Shown here: positions 18,088-26,422 of the stretch, piece by piece | Position numbering within the stretch: the stretch's first letter is position 1 | Layout of the letters: every line of letters starts with the position of its first letter | Assembly: GCA_036555725.1 (NCBI GenBank) | Contig: DATBKU010000014.1 | Span: 1 to 64,000 of the forward strand | Direction: 5' to 3' | Source: CALAED01 sp036555725 | GTDB lineage: Bacteria; Actinomycetota; Actinomycetes; Streptosporangiales; Streptosporangiaceae | DNA: 64,000 nt | Position numbers and translations under genes: made by a program | The notes under the pieces: generated by a model | Told to the model about the DNA's origin: nothing | The model's database searches: none | The model's input: the letters and a program-made list of their open reading frames with translations, nothing else

Positions 18088-19188
18088 GTGAAACTAATGC
18101 GCACAGCGTCCGTCGCGGCGGTCGCAACGGTCATCACCTTCGGCCTCGCCGCCTGCGGTGGCGAGAGCGGAGGCGGTAGCGGGTCGTCCGCGAGTCCCGG
18201 CGCCAGCAATGCCGTCAAGGGCAAGGTCGGCGTGATCCTGCCGGACACCAAGTCGTCCGTCCGCTGGGAGACGGCGGACCGGCCGCTGCTCGAGCAGGCC
18301 TTCAAGACCGCGGGGGTGCCCTACGACATCCAGAACGCCGAGGGCGACAAGCAGCGGATGCAGACCATCGCCGACCAGATGATCACCAACGGCGCGACCG
18401 TGCTCGCCATCGTCAACCTCGACTCGGAGTCGGGCGCCGCGATCGAGAAGAAGGCCCAGACGCAGGGCGTCAAGACCATCGACTACGACCGGCTCACGCT
18501 GAACGGCGTGGCCGACTACTACGTCTCGTTCGACAACGTCCAGGTAGGCAAGGAGCAGGGCCAGGGCCTGCAGAAGTGTCTCGGCGACAAGTCGTCGAAC
18601 ATCGCCTTCCTCAACGGCTCGCCGACCGACAACAACGCGACGCTGTTCTCGCAGGGCGCCCACTCGGTGCTCGACGGGGTGACCAACTACAAGAAGGTCG
18701 CCGAGCAGGCCGTGCCGGACTGGGACAACCAGCAGGCCGCCACGATCTTCGAGCAGATGTGGACCCAGCAGAAGGGCAAGATCGATGGCGTGCTGGCCGC
18801 CAACGACGGTCTGGGCAACGCGGCGATCTCCATCCTGAAGAAGAACAACGCCTCCGGTAAGGTCCCGGTCACCGGCCAGGACGCCACCAAGGAGGGCCTG
18901 CAGAACATCCTTGACGGCACCCAGTGCATGACGGTCTACAAGCCGATCAAGAAGGAGGCCGACGCGCTGGCCGCGCTGGCCATCGCGCTGACCAAGGGCC
19001 AGAAGGGCCAGACCACCGGTACGGTCAAGGACACCGAGTCCGGCCGCCAGGTTCCGTCCGTGCTGCTCACGCCGATCGGGATCTTCAAGGACAACGTCAA
19101 GCAGGTCGTCGACGACGGCTTCATCAAGAAGGACGAGCTCTGCACCGGCAAGTACGCCGGCAAGTGCACTGACGCCGGAATCCAGTAA
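18088..19188 (+). CDS. xylF: Xylose ABC transporter, substrate-binding lipoprotein
   Basis: A 366-residue periplasmic-binding-protein type 1 lipoprotein. The signal ends in a lipobox LAAC with lipidated Cys at 23, followed by a Gly/Ser linker. The mature domain has VGVILPDTKSSVRWETADRPLLEQAF, ADYYVSFDNVQVGKEQGQGL and VPVTGQDATKEGLQNIL, characteristic of XylF/RbsB-like sugar binders. The GTG start is preceded by AAGGAGGAG. First gene of xylF-xylG-xylH-ROK. The xylose assignment rests on this operon and on nearby xylAB. Confidence 0.93.
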   Translation: MKLMRTASVAAVATVITFGLAACGGESGGGSGSSASPGASNAVKGKVGVILPDTKSSVRWETADRPLLEQAFKTAGVPYDIQNAEGDKQRMQTIADQMITNGATVLAIVNLDSESGAAIEKKAQTQGVKTIDYDRLTLNGVADYYVSFDNVQVGKEQGQGLQKCLGDKSSNIAFLNGSPTDNNATLFSQGAHSVLDGVTNYKKVAEQAVPDWDNQQAATIFEQMWTQQKGKIDGVLAANDGLGNAAISILKKNNASGKVPVTGQDATKEGLQNILDGTQCMTVYKPIKKEADALAALAIALTKGQKGQTTGTVKDTESGRQVPSVLLTPIGIFKDNVKQVVDDGFIKKDELCTGKYAGKCTDAGIQ

Positions 19189-19195
19189 CAGTGAC

Positions 19196-19224
19196 GGGGT
19201 GCCCCCCTACTGGGAGGGCACCCC
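19196..19224 (+). terminator. Intercistronic hairpin between xylF and xylG
   Basis: GGGGTGCCC (19196-19204) pairs with GGGCACCCC (19216-19224); the inner CCC/GGG can extend the stem around a small loop with one bulged base. There is no T-run, so it is more likely an mRNA-stabilising or attenuating structure that raises binding-protein output over the ATPase and permease. Confidence 0.7.
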
Positions 19225-19245
19225 TCCCTGCGTCAAGGAGGCAGA

Positions 19246-20034
19246 GTGACCAGCGAAAACGGAACACCTCTGCTGGAGCTCCAGCAGATAAACAAGAGTT
19301 TCGGTGCAGTGCACGTGCTGCACAACGTCGACTTCTCCGTCTACACCGGCCAGGTAACCGCCCTGGTCGGCGACAACGGGGCCGGTAAGTCCACGCTCAT
19401 CAAGTGCGTCGCCGGCATCCACCCCGTCGACTCCGGCTACATCCTCTTCAACGGCGAGAAGGTCGGCATCCACGGCCCGCGGGACGCCGCCGCCCTCGGC
19501 ATCGAGATCGTCTACCAGGACCTCGCCCTCGCCGACAACCTGGACATCGCGCAGAACATGTTCCTCGGCCGGGAACGCAAGCGCGGCGCCATCCTCGACG
19601 AGGCGTACATGGAGCAGGAGGCCCGCAACACCCTGGCGCGGCTCTCCGTCCGTACCGTCAAATCGGTTCGCCAGCAGGTCGCCAGCCTGTCCGGTGGCCA
19701 GCGGCAGACCGTGGCGATCGCCAAGGCGGTGCTCTGGGACTCCAAGGTCGTGATCCTCGACGAGCCGACCGCGGCGCTCGGCGTGGCGCAGACCGAGCAG
19801 GTGCTCGCGCTCGTCCGGCGGCTCGCCGAGACCGGCCACGGCGTCGTGCTGATCTCGCACAACATGAACGACGTCTTCGAGGTGGCCGACCGGATCACCG
19901 CGCTCTTCCTGGGCCGGGTTGCGGCCGACGTCAAGGCGTCGGATGTCACGCGGAGCCAGGTCGTCGAGCTGATCACGGCGGGCCGGTCGGGCGACCTCGG
20001 CCTCGCCGCGTCGACCGCCGCAGAGAACATCTGA
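19246..20034 (+). CDS. xylG: Xylose ABC transporter, ATP-binding protein
   Basis: A 262-residue ABC ATPase. Walker A GDNGAGKST lies near 45-53, the Q-loop near IVYQDLALADN, the signature LSGGQRQ, Walker B VVILDEPTAALG and the switch histidine in LISHNMND. It has one nucleotide-binding domain, unlike E. coli XylG, which has two fused; the actinobacterial type is normally single and should act as a homodimer. The GTG start has AAGGAGG 7 bp upstream. It is followed after 12 bp by xylH. Confidence 0.94.
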   Translation: MTSENGTPLLELQQINKSFGAVHVLHNVDFSVYTGQVTALVGDNGAGKSTLIKCVAGIHPVDSGYILFNGEKVGIHGPRDAAALGIEIVYQDLALADNLDIAQNMFLGRERKRGAILDEAYMEQEARNTLARLSVRTVKSVRQQVASLSGGQRQTVAIAKAVLWDSKVVILDEPTAALGVAQTEQVLALVRRLAETGHGVVLISHNMNDVFEVADRITALFLGRVAADVKASDVTRSQVVELITAGRSGDLGLAASTAAENI

Positions 20035-20046
20035 GCGAGGTTCCCT

Positions 20047-21336
20047 ATGTCCGAATCAACACAGTCGGAATCACCACGGGCGTCCGACGTACTCACGCAG
20101 GACACCGCCTTCGAGGCCGATCTGCGGGAGCAGTCGGTGTCGTCGGCGCTGCGGGACTACGGGATACGGCTGCGGTCCGGAGATCTGGGCGCGCTGCCCG
20201 CGATCCTCGGCCTGGTCGTGCTCGGCGCGCTGTTCACCGCGCTCCGCCCAGAGACGTTCCTCAGCAATCAGAACATCGCGAACCTGCTGGTCCAGGCGCT
20301 GCCGGTCACGATCCTCGCCATGGGCCTGGTGTTCGTGCTGCTGCTCGGCGAGATCGACCTGGCCGCGGGCGTCACCGGTGGTGTCTCCGCCGCCGTCCTG
20401 GCTACGCTGCTCAGCGAGCAGGGCCAGCCGTGGTATCTCGCCACGCTCGCGGGGCTGGGAACCGGCCTTGCCATCGGGTTCGTGACCGGCTGGCTGGTCG
20501 CCGTCCTCGGCATCCCGTCGTTCGTCGTCACGCTGGCGTTCTTCCTCGGCCTGCAGGGCATATCGCTGCGGCTCATCGGGGAGGGCGGCACCGTGCCGAT
20601 CAACGACGACGTGATCGTGGCGTTGGCCAATAAGAACATCCCGCTGGTCGCGGGGTGGATATTGGCCTGGGTCTGCGTGATCGCGTACGCCGGGGCGGGG
20701 TTGTTCGGCTGGTACCGGGCGAAGACAAAGGGCCTGTCCCGGCCCCCGCTCGCCCTCGTGGTCACGCGGGTCGTCGTGGTCTCGCTGCTGATCCTCGGCG
20801 GCACTTCGCTGCTGAGCCAGGACCGCGCCCGGTCGCCGGTCGTGTTCCTGGGCGGCATTCCCTGGGGCGTGCTCCTCGTCGCGGTGCTGCTCATCATCTG
20901 CACGTTCTTGCTGGGTAAGACCGCGTACGGCCGGCACATCTATGCGGTCGGCGGGAACGCCGAGGCTGCTCGCCGGGCCGGCATCAACGTGACCTGGGTA
21001 CGGATCTCGGTCTTCATGATCGGTTCCACCATCGCGGCGATCAGCGGCATCGTCGCCGCGTCCCGGCTCAACTCCGCCACCCCGGACGCCGGAACCCGTA
21101 CGGAACTGCTGCTCGCCGTGGGTGCGGCAGTCATCGGCGGGACCAGCCTGTTCGGCGGCAAGGGCAAGGCACGTGACGCGGTGCTCGGCGGCCTGGTGAT
21201 CGCGGTCATCGCCAACGGTCTGGGACTGCTCGGGGCCAAGGCCTACGCGCAGTTCCTCATCACGGGAGGGTTCCTGCTCCTCGCGGCGAGCGTCGACGCA
21301 CTGGCACGGCGTCGCCGGTCGGCCACGGGACGCTAG
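20047..21336 (+). CDS. xylH: Xylose ABC transporter, permease
   Basis: A 429-residue permease with about ten membrane helices, of the RbsC/XylH branched transporter type. Visible family stretches are VLLLGEIDLAAGVTGGVSAAVLATLL, VLGIPSFVVTLAFFLGLQG, GRHIYAVGGNAEAARRAGINV (coupling-helix region for the ATPase) and GAAVIGGTSLFGGKG. An extended loop with basic residues (about 215-260) matches XylH rather than RbsC. Start ATG directly after xylG. Confidence 0.94.
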   Translation: MSESTQSESPRASDVLTQDTAFEADLREQSVSSALRDYGIRLRSGDLGALPAILGLVVLGALFTALRPETFLSNQNIANLLVQALPVTILAMGLVFVLLLGEIDLAAGVTGGVSAAVLATLLSEQGQPWYLATLAGLGTGLAIGFVTGWLVAVLGIPSFVVTLAFFLGLQGISLRLIGEGGTVPINDDVIVALANKNIPLVAGWILAWVCVIAYAGAGLFGWYRAKTKGLSRPPLALVVTRVVVVSLLILGGTSLLSQDRARSPVVFLGGIPWGVLLVAVLLIICTFLLGKTAYGRHIYAVGGNAEAARRAGINVTWVRISVFMIGSTIAAISGIVAASRLNSATPDAGTRTELLLAVGAAVIGGTSLFGGKGKARDAVLGGLVIAVIANGLGLLGAKAYAQFLITGGFLLLAASVDALARRRRSATGR

Positions 21337-21377
21337 GCCGTGTCCACGGGATACGGCCCAGGGAGGCATCCCGACGC

Positions 21378-22589
21378 ATGGTCGTGAAGCGAGGGGTTCG
21401 CGGATCGACCCAGGACGACGTGCGCCGGCACAACCTGGGGACCCTCCTCACGGAGGTACACCGGCACGGTCAGCGGTCCAGGGCTCAGCTCACCGCCGAG
21501 ATGGGCCTCAACCGCAGCACGATCGGCGATCTGGTCGCCGAACTGGCGGCGGCCGGGCTCGTCCTCGAGCGCTCCTCGAGCGCCCGGGGACGAGCCGGGC
21601 GGCCCTCGCTGATGGTCGCGCCGCGCGCCGACGGCGCGTACGTCCTCGCCGTCGACCTCGGTGTACGACACCTTCTCGTGGGCCGGATCGGGCTCGGCGG
21701 CGACCTGCTCGACCGGGTCGAGGTGCCCTCCCGGGACGACTGGAGTGCGCTCGACATCACCGTCGACGCGGTCGCCGATACCTGCCGCAAGCTGCGCGCC
21801 GCGGCCCCGTCCGGGGCGCGGTGCGTCGGCGTCGGCCTCTCGGTGCCCGGCGTCATCCGACGCGAAGACGGGCTGCTCCGGTTCGCGCCCAACCTCGGCT
21901 GGGTCGACCTGCCGTTGGGCGGCCGGCTGGCCGACCGGCTCGGGCTGCCCGTGGTGGTGGGCAACGACGCCGACCTGGCCGCGCTCGCCGAGCACTGGCG
22001 CGGGGTGGCCGCCGGGAGCGAGCACGTCATCGCGATGTCCGGCGAGGTCGGCGTCGGCGGCGGCATCATCGTCGACGGCCGTCCGCTGCGCGGCCGCGGC
22101 GGGTACGCCGGCGAGATCGGCCATCTGCGCATCAACCCCGAGGGCCGCCGCTGCCGGTGCGGCTCGTGGGGCTGCCTCGAGACCGAGATCGGCGTCGAGG
22201 CACTGCTCCGCGCCGCCGGGCGGCCGCTTGAGTCCGGGATCGCCGGCTACCGCGAGGTGATGGCGGCGGCGGCCGAGGGCGACCCCGACGCGACGCGCGC
22301 CGCCGAGCACGTCGCCCGCTGGCTGGGCGCCGCCACCGGCATGCTCCTCAACACCTTCAACCCCGAGATCGTGGTCTACTGCGGTCCGCTCGGCGAGCTG
22401 TTCAGCGTGACCGAGGAGTGCGTGCTGAAGGCCTGCGACGAGGCCTCCCTCGTGGCCCCCCGCGAGCAGGTACGGCTGGCCGCCTCCGCGTTCGGCGCCG
22501 ACACCCAGCTCGTCGGCGCCGCCGAGGCCGCCTTCGGCCCTCTCCTCGAGGACCCCATCGGCCTCATCACCCGCCTCGCCACGCCCTGA
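21378..22589 (+). CDS. xylR: ROK-family transcriptional repressor (XylR-like)
   Basis: A 403-residue ROK protein. An N-terminal winged helix-turn-helix (HNLGTLLTEVHRHGQRSRAQL, TAEMGLNRSTIGDLVAEL) precedes a sugar-kinase-like ROK domain with the zinc motif GHLRINPEGRRCRCGSWGCLE and sugar-binding VVVGNDADLAALAEH. ROK regulators of this kind usually repress xylose genes until xylose binds. It is the last gene of the xylFGH operon (41 bp after xylH), which suggests autoregulation with xylFGH and possibly xylBA. Confidence 0.88.
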   Translation: MVVKRGVRGSTQDDVRRHNLGTLLTEVHRHGQRSRAQLTAEMGLNRSTIGDLVAELAAAGLVLERSSSARGRAGRPSLMVAPRADGAYVLAVDLGVRHLLVGRIGLGGDLLDRVEVPSRDDWSALDITVDAVADTCRKLRAAAPSGARCVGVGLSVPGVIRREDGLLRFAPNLGWVDLPLGGRLADRLGLPVVVGNDADLAALAEHWRGVAAGSEHVIAMSGEVGVGGGIIVDGRPLRGRGGYAGEIGHLRINPEGRRCRCGSWGCLETEIGVEALLRAAGRPLESGIAGYREVMAAAAEGDPDATRAAEHVARWLGAATGMLLNTFNPEIVVYCGPLGELFSVTEECVLKACDEASLVAPREQVRLAASAFGADTQLVGAAEAAFGPLLEDPIGLITRLATP

Positions 22590-22607
22590 GCCGCGGGCGG
22601 CCGCCGG

Positions 22608-23462
22608 TCAGACGCGATCCGCGGCGATGAGCAGGTATTGGAAACTGCCGCTCCGGTAGGCGTCGAGAAAGGTCTCCTCGATGCCGGTCGCGAGGGAGGA
22701 CTTAGTGCGCAACTCCCAGTACGGAATGGTCGCGGCGGTGAGGTCCACCACACTGATCGGGGTCAACCGGTGCGCGGCCAATTGCGCGAAATACGTGCTG
22801 CGCGGATGGATATCGCAGATGTAGTGCGCGTTGATCGCACTGACGGCTCTGGAGGGCAGCCCGTAGGTGTCGTTATAGCAGCCGGTGATGCACACGTACC
22901 GGCCGCCGCGGCGCAACACCCGGGCGTGCTCGGCGAACAGCAGGGCCAGCTCGACGTACATCGTGGACTCGTTGTTCCAGATCGCCCGGAACGTGCCCGA
23001 ATCGAAGCCGGTGTCGAGCATATTGCGGAAGTGGAAGCGGACTCGGTCCGCCACATCGCGCTGCGTGGCCTGCTCGGTCGCGAAGTCCACCTGCGACTGT
23101 GAGATGGATAGGCCGTCGACCTGGCAGCCGAAGCGCGCGTGGGCCATGAAGCTGGACCCGCCGCGCCCGCACCCGGCGTCCATGACCCGGTCGTGGGAGG
23201 TCAGGGAGCCCAGATGGTCGAGCAGCAACTCGGCTTGCGCACACTCCAGGCGATGCAGCTCCTTGGTGATCTGTTCCTCGCGCTGGTCGGCCGGCGCGTC
23301 CAGCACGGACCAGTCGACATTGCCGATCCCGTAATGGTGATGGTAAATACCGTCCACTTCACCCAGCCGCAGGTTGACCGGGTTCTTCTCGGCGTCCCAG
23401 TAGTCGGCGACCGTGTTCTGGTAGGGACTGACGAGGACGCGAGAATCGTGCACAGAGGCCAT
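22608..23462 (-). CDS. gppmt: Geranyl diphosphate 2-C-methyltransferase
   Basis: A 284-residue SAM methyltransferase. Family-diagnostic segments are TVADYWDAEKNPVNLRLGEVDGIYHHHYGIG, the SAM loop VMDAGCGRGGSSFMAH and IWNNESTMYVEL. This is the GPP methyltransferase that makes 2-methyl-GPP, the first committed step to the earthy odorant 2-methylisoborneol. Start ATG follows AAAGGG by several bases; the longer open frame from 23549 lacks family similarity. Last gene of the encapsulin-cyclase-methyltransferase operon, 35 bp after the cyclase. Confidence 0.95.
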   Translation of the reverse strand: MASVHDSRVLVSPYQNTVADYWDAEKNPVNLRLGEVDGIYHHHYGIGNVDWSVLDAPADQREEQITKELHRLECAQAELLLDHLGSLTSHDRVMDAGCGRGGSSFMAHARFGCQVDGLSISQSQVDFATEQATQRDVADRVRFHFRNMLDTGFDSGTFRAIWNNESTMYVELALLFAEHARVLRRGGRYVCITGCYNDTYGLPSRAVSAINAHYICDIHPRSTYFAQLAAHRLTPISVVDLTAATIPYWELRTKSSLATGIEETFLDAYRSGSFQYLLIAADRV

Positions 23463-23497
23463 GCAAGTGCCCTTTCTAGGCAGGCTGGAACTTGGGT

Positions 23498-24769
23498 TCA
23501 CTGGTAACGGCTGCTGGTGCGGTGCCATTCGAAGCCGCCGGCCATCCAAGATTGTGCGCCGCGCAGAAACCGCTGCAGGTCCACGGCGGGCACGGCGGCG
23601 AGTTTCCGCTGGGCGGTCTCGAATCCTTTGACGAAATCATTGTGCAGGCGGACGCATTTCTCGATCGCCTCGCGAAGAGTGCAGTTCTCCTCGGCGGCGA
23701 TCAGCAGCACCAGATTGTCCGACTGCTCCCCCGCCGCCTCCCGCTCCACCGAGTGGAGGTCGTTGACGATGACGGCAGCCGTGCCGGCCTGCATGAGTGC
23801 GCGGTGAACGGCCGGTTCGGAGAACAGATGGGCCGGCAGCTCGTAGCCGTCCACGATGTCGATCAGGGTCATGGACGTGTAGAAGCTGTCGTGCTGGCGC
23901 GCGGCGAGGTAGCGCCAGGCCGGCGGGAGTTCCCCGCGGTAGCGCCACGCCGCGTAGGCGGTCCAGCTCACGTACATCTGGAAGGTCGTCGCGCACACCC
24001 GCATGACCTGGGCGGGCGTGGCATGCAGCCGCAGGTGGCCGGTCGCGGACCGCAGGGCGACCAGCACCGGATCGGCCCGCACGGCATCCTCGAGCTCGCG
24101 GGTGTACGCCCCGGCGGACGGCGGTGGGTCCATGGCCGACATCACCAGCGCCAGCCGGGGCGGTAGCTCCACCGGGACGGCCCCGAGCTCGCTCTCGTCC
24201 GCGTAGTAGTCGTCGCACGCCCACCACGCGGCGTTCAGCTGCGCCGCCAGCAGCAGCCGGTCGGGGTCGTCGGTGTCGGGGTGGACGAGCATGGCGAGCC
24301 GCCCGAACCCGGTGCTGCGGAACGCGTCGAGCCGATCGGCATAGATCCCGGTCCGCTCGGCCCACGACACCAGGGCTTCGTTGACCTGCGCGCCGAGCGC
24401 CTCGTTGACCCGCACCGTCTCCGGGGAGTACAGCGGCGGGTACGATCCGTCGCCCCACTCCCGTTCGGCGTAACCCGGCGAGCCGCCGATGCCCAGGTCC
24501 GCAGCGTCGGAGGAGCACTGCCCCGCCCACTCGCCGTCCGGCGCGGGCTCGGTCCCGTCGGCCGGACCGGTTGCTTCCGCTAGCTCCGCTAGGTCAGTTA
24601 GGTCCGCTGGCTCGGCGGCCGGGCCCGCCGGCGGCTGCCCGGCCTGCGCTGCCGACCGCAGCTCTCTCGCCAACCGCAGCTCGCTCGCCAACCGGGCCGC
24701 CGACATGCCGAGAGCTCCCGGCCCGGCGGGCCACCCGCCGGGCCGGCCGTAGTTGCTGAGTTCACGCAT
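23498..24769 (-). CDS. 2-methylisoborneol synthase (class I terpene cyclase)
   Basis: About 423 residues. Residues 1 to about 105 are low complexity, rich in Ala, Pro, Glu and Gly, with no terpene-fold signature. The cyclase domain follows with the aspartate-rich motif WWACDDYYADESE, the NSE-type metal motif VIVNDLHSVEREAAGE and a C-terminal RY pair. It cyclises 2-methyl-GPP to 2-methylisoborneol. In Streptomyces homologues the disordered N-terminal region mediates loading into a family 2B encapsulin; the same layout and neighbour are seen here. ATG at 24769 chosen over GTG at 24772, with a GAGGCGG-like site upstream. Confidence 0.95.
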   Translation of the reverse strand: MRELSNYGRPGGWPAGPGALGMSAARLASELRLARELRSAAQAGQPPAGPAAEPADLTDLAELAEATGPADGTEPAPDGEWAGQCSSDAADLGIGGSPGYAEREWGDGSYPPLYSPETVRVNEALGAQVNEALVSWAERTGIYADRLDAFRSTGFGRLAMLVHPDTDDPDRLLLAAQLNAAWWACDDYYADESELGAVPVELPPRLALVMSAMDPPPSAGAYTRELEDAVRADPVLVALRSATGHLRLHATPAQVMRVCATTFQMYVSWTAYAAWRYRGELPPAWRYLAARQHDSFYTSMTLIDIVDGYELPAHLFSEPAVHRALMQAGTAAVIVNDLHSVEREAAGEQSDNLVLLIAAEENCTLREAIEKCVRLHNDFVKGFETAQRKLAAVPAVDLQRFLRGAQSWMAGGFEWHRTSSRYQ

Positions 24770-24839
24770 CACACCCGCCTCTGCCAGTCATGGAAATAAA
24801 CCGGCCGCGTGATTCGACACGGCCGATCGGTGCGGCCGA

Positions 24840-26261
24840 TCACGCGGGAGGAGCGGCGATCTCGACGTTCTCGAGCATGCCGAGCGCGTCCGGCACCAGT
24901 ACGGCAGCCGAGAAATAGGTGCTGACCAGGTACGACGTGATAGCCCTCTCGTCGATGCCCATGAACCGGACGTTCAGCCCCGGTTCGAGCTCATCAGGGA
25001 GGCCGATCTGGTGCAGGCCCACCACACCCTGATCGTCTTCGCCGGTACGCATGGCCAGAATGGACGAGGTCTGCCCGTTGCTGATCGGGATCTTGTTGCA
25101 CGGGAAGATCGGCACGCCGCGCCAGGCGGGAATCGCCTTGCCCTCCACATCTGCGGTGTCCGGGTAGAGGCCGCGGCGGTTGCACTCACGGAAGATCGCC
25201 ACGATCGCCTTGGGATGGGCCAGGAAGAATCTGGTGCTGCGGCGGCGCGATAGCAACTCGTCCATGTCGTCGGGTGTGGGCGGGCCCGATCGAGTGTGCA
25301 GTCGATGGCGCGTGTCGACGTTGTGCAACAACCCGAAGTCGGTGTTGTTGATCATTTCGTGTTCCTGGCGCTCGCGCAGTGCCTCGACGGTCAGCCGCAG
25401 CTGCTGTTCCAGCTGGTTCATCGGCTCGTTGAACAGGTCCGCCACCCGGGTGTGCACCCGCAGCACGGTCTGCGCGACGCTCAGCTCGTACTCGCGCGGC
25501 GCCGCCTCGTAGTCGACGAACGTGCCCGGCAGCTCCGGCTCGCCCGCGTGTCCGGCGGCCATCGCGATCGCGGCCTCGCCGTGTTTGTTCTGCTCGGGCA
25601 CCGGCCGCGCCAGGAACTCGGCGACATGCGCCCGCAGGGCCGGCGAGGCGCCCATGACCTCGTTGAAGTCCGCCCGCGACAGCGTCATGACGGTGCAGGC
25701 GGTCTCCGCCCGCATGGCATAAGGCCACTCGAAGTCGGCCAGCAGCGCATCGTCTCCGAAGAACTGCCCGTCGGCCAGTACGCCCAGCTCGGCCTCCTGA
25801 CCATACTTGGCCGCGCCGACCTTGCTGATCTTGCCGTGAGCGATCAGGAAGGCCCCGTCGGCGGTGGCGCCGGCTTCGGCCAGCAGCTCGCCGGGATCCG
25901 CCTGACGCTGCCGGCAGCGGTCGGCGAGTGCCTGCAGCTCGGCGGGCCCGTCGAAACCACGGAGCGGGGGCAGCTCGGTCAGCTCCCCGGGGACGACCTG
26001 CACCTGGGAACCGGTCGTGATGAACGTCAGCAGACCGTCGCCCACGGTGTAGCTCAACCGCCGGTTGACTCGGTACACGCCGCCGGACACGTTCACCCAC
26101 GGCAGCATCTTCAGCAGCCACCGAGAGGTGATCTCCTGCATCTGCGGTTGGGTCTTGGTCGTCGACGCCAGCTGACGCGCCGCGCTCGTACTCAGACTGA
26201 GCCGATCGCCGTTCGCCGAAGCCTCGTTGGAACCCGTGTGACCTGCCAGCACATCGGTCAT
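24840..26261 (-). CDS. Family 2B encapsulin shell protein with cyclic-nucleotide-binding insertion
   Basis: A 473-residue HK97-fold shell protein of the family 2B encapsulin type. The N-terminal arm (LSLSTSAARQLASTTKTQPQMQEITSRWLL, seen in parts) is followed by a cyclic-nucleotide-binding-like insertion near 85-210 (GAFLIAHGKISKVGAAKYG, ADGQFFGDDALL, ETACTVMTLSRADF). The HK97 core then resumes with ELSVAQTVLRVHTRVADLFNEPMNQLEQQL and MINNTDFGLLHNVD. Members assemble nanocompartments; in Streptomyces they enclose 2-methylisoborneol synthase. Often mis-annotated as Crp/Fnr regulators because of the insertion, but no helix-turn-helix is present. First gene of the operon. Confidence 0.92.
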   Translation of the reverse strand: MTDVLAGHTGSNEASANGDRLSLSTSAARQLASTTKTQPQMQEITSRWLLKMLPWVNVSGGVYRVNRRLSYTVGDGLLTFITTGSQVQVVPGELTELPPLRGFDGPAELQALADRCRQRQADPGELLAEAGATADGAFLIAHGKISKVGAAKYGQEAELGVLADGQFFGDDALLADFEWPYAMRAETACTVMTLSRADFNEVMGASPALRAHVAEFLARPVPEQNKHGEAAIAMAAGHAGEPELPGTFVDYEAAPREYELSVAQTVLRVHTRVADLFNEPMNQLEQQLRLTVEALRERQEHEMINNTDFGLLHNVDTRHRLHTRSGPPTPDDMDELLSRRRSTRFFLAHPKAIVAIFRECNRRGLYPDTADVEGKAIPAWRGVPIFPCNKIPISNGQTSSILAMRTGEDDQGVVGLHQIGLPDELEPGLNVRFMGIDERAITSYLVSTYFSAAVLVPDALGMLENVEIAAPPA

Positions 26262-26324
26262 CTATCGACGCCTCCCATGATCCGTGTCATGGCAAAGCGA
26301 ATACCCAGCGTGGCCAAGGGCCAA

Positions 26325-26371
26325 ACTACTCTCAGTAATCTTTCGTATTCGAAGAGTAGTGTAACAGTAAT
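26325..26371. promoter_or_regulatory. Inverted and direct repeats upstream of the encapsulin operon
   Basis: ACTACTCT (26325-26332) and AGAGTAGT (26353-26360) form a perfect 8-bp inverted pair. CAGTAAT recurs at 26333 and 26365. This AT-rich patch, 64 bp or more upstream of the shell start, also contains a TACACT on the minus strand that could be a -10. It looks like a regulated promoter; the regulator is unknown. Confidence 0.45.
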
Positions 26372-26422
26372 ACCTTCATTTTCCGAGGGGGGCAGGACCG
26401 GTGCCGGGTGTGCGGCCGCCTG

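Noticed and set aside
24840..26261. Annotation of the encapsulin as a Crp/Fnr transcription factor
   Set aside because: A CNB-like insertion is present but no helix-turn-helix; flanking segments fit the HK97 shell fold and the operon is an encapsulin operon.
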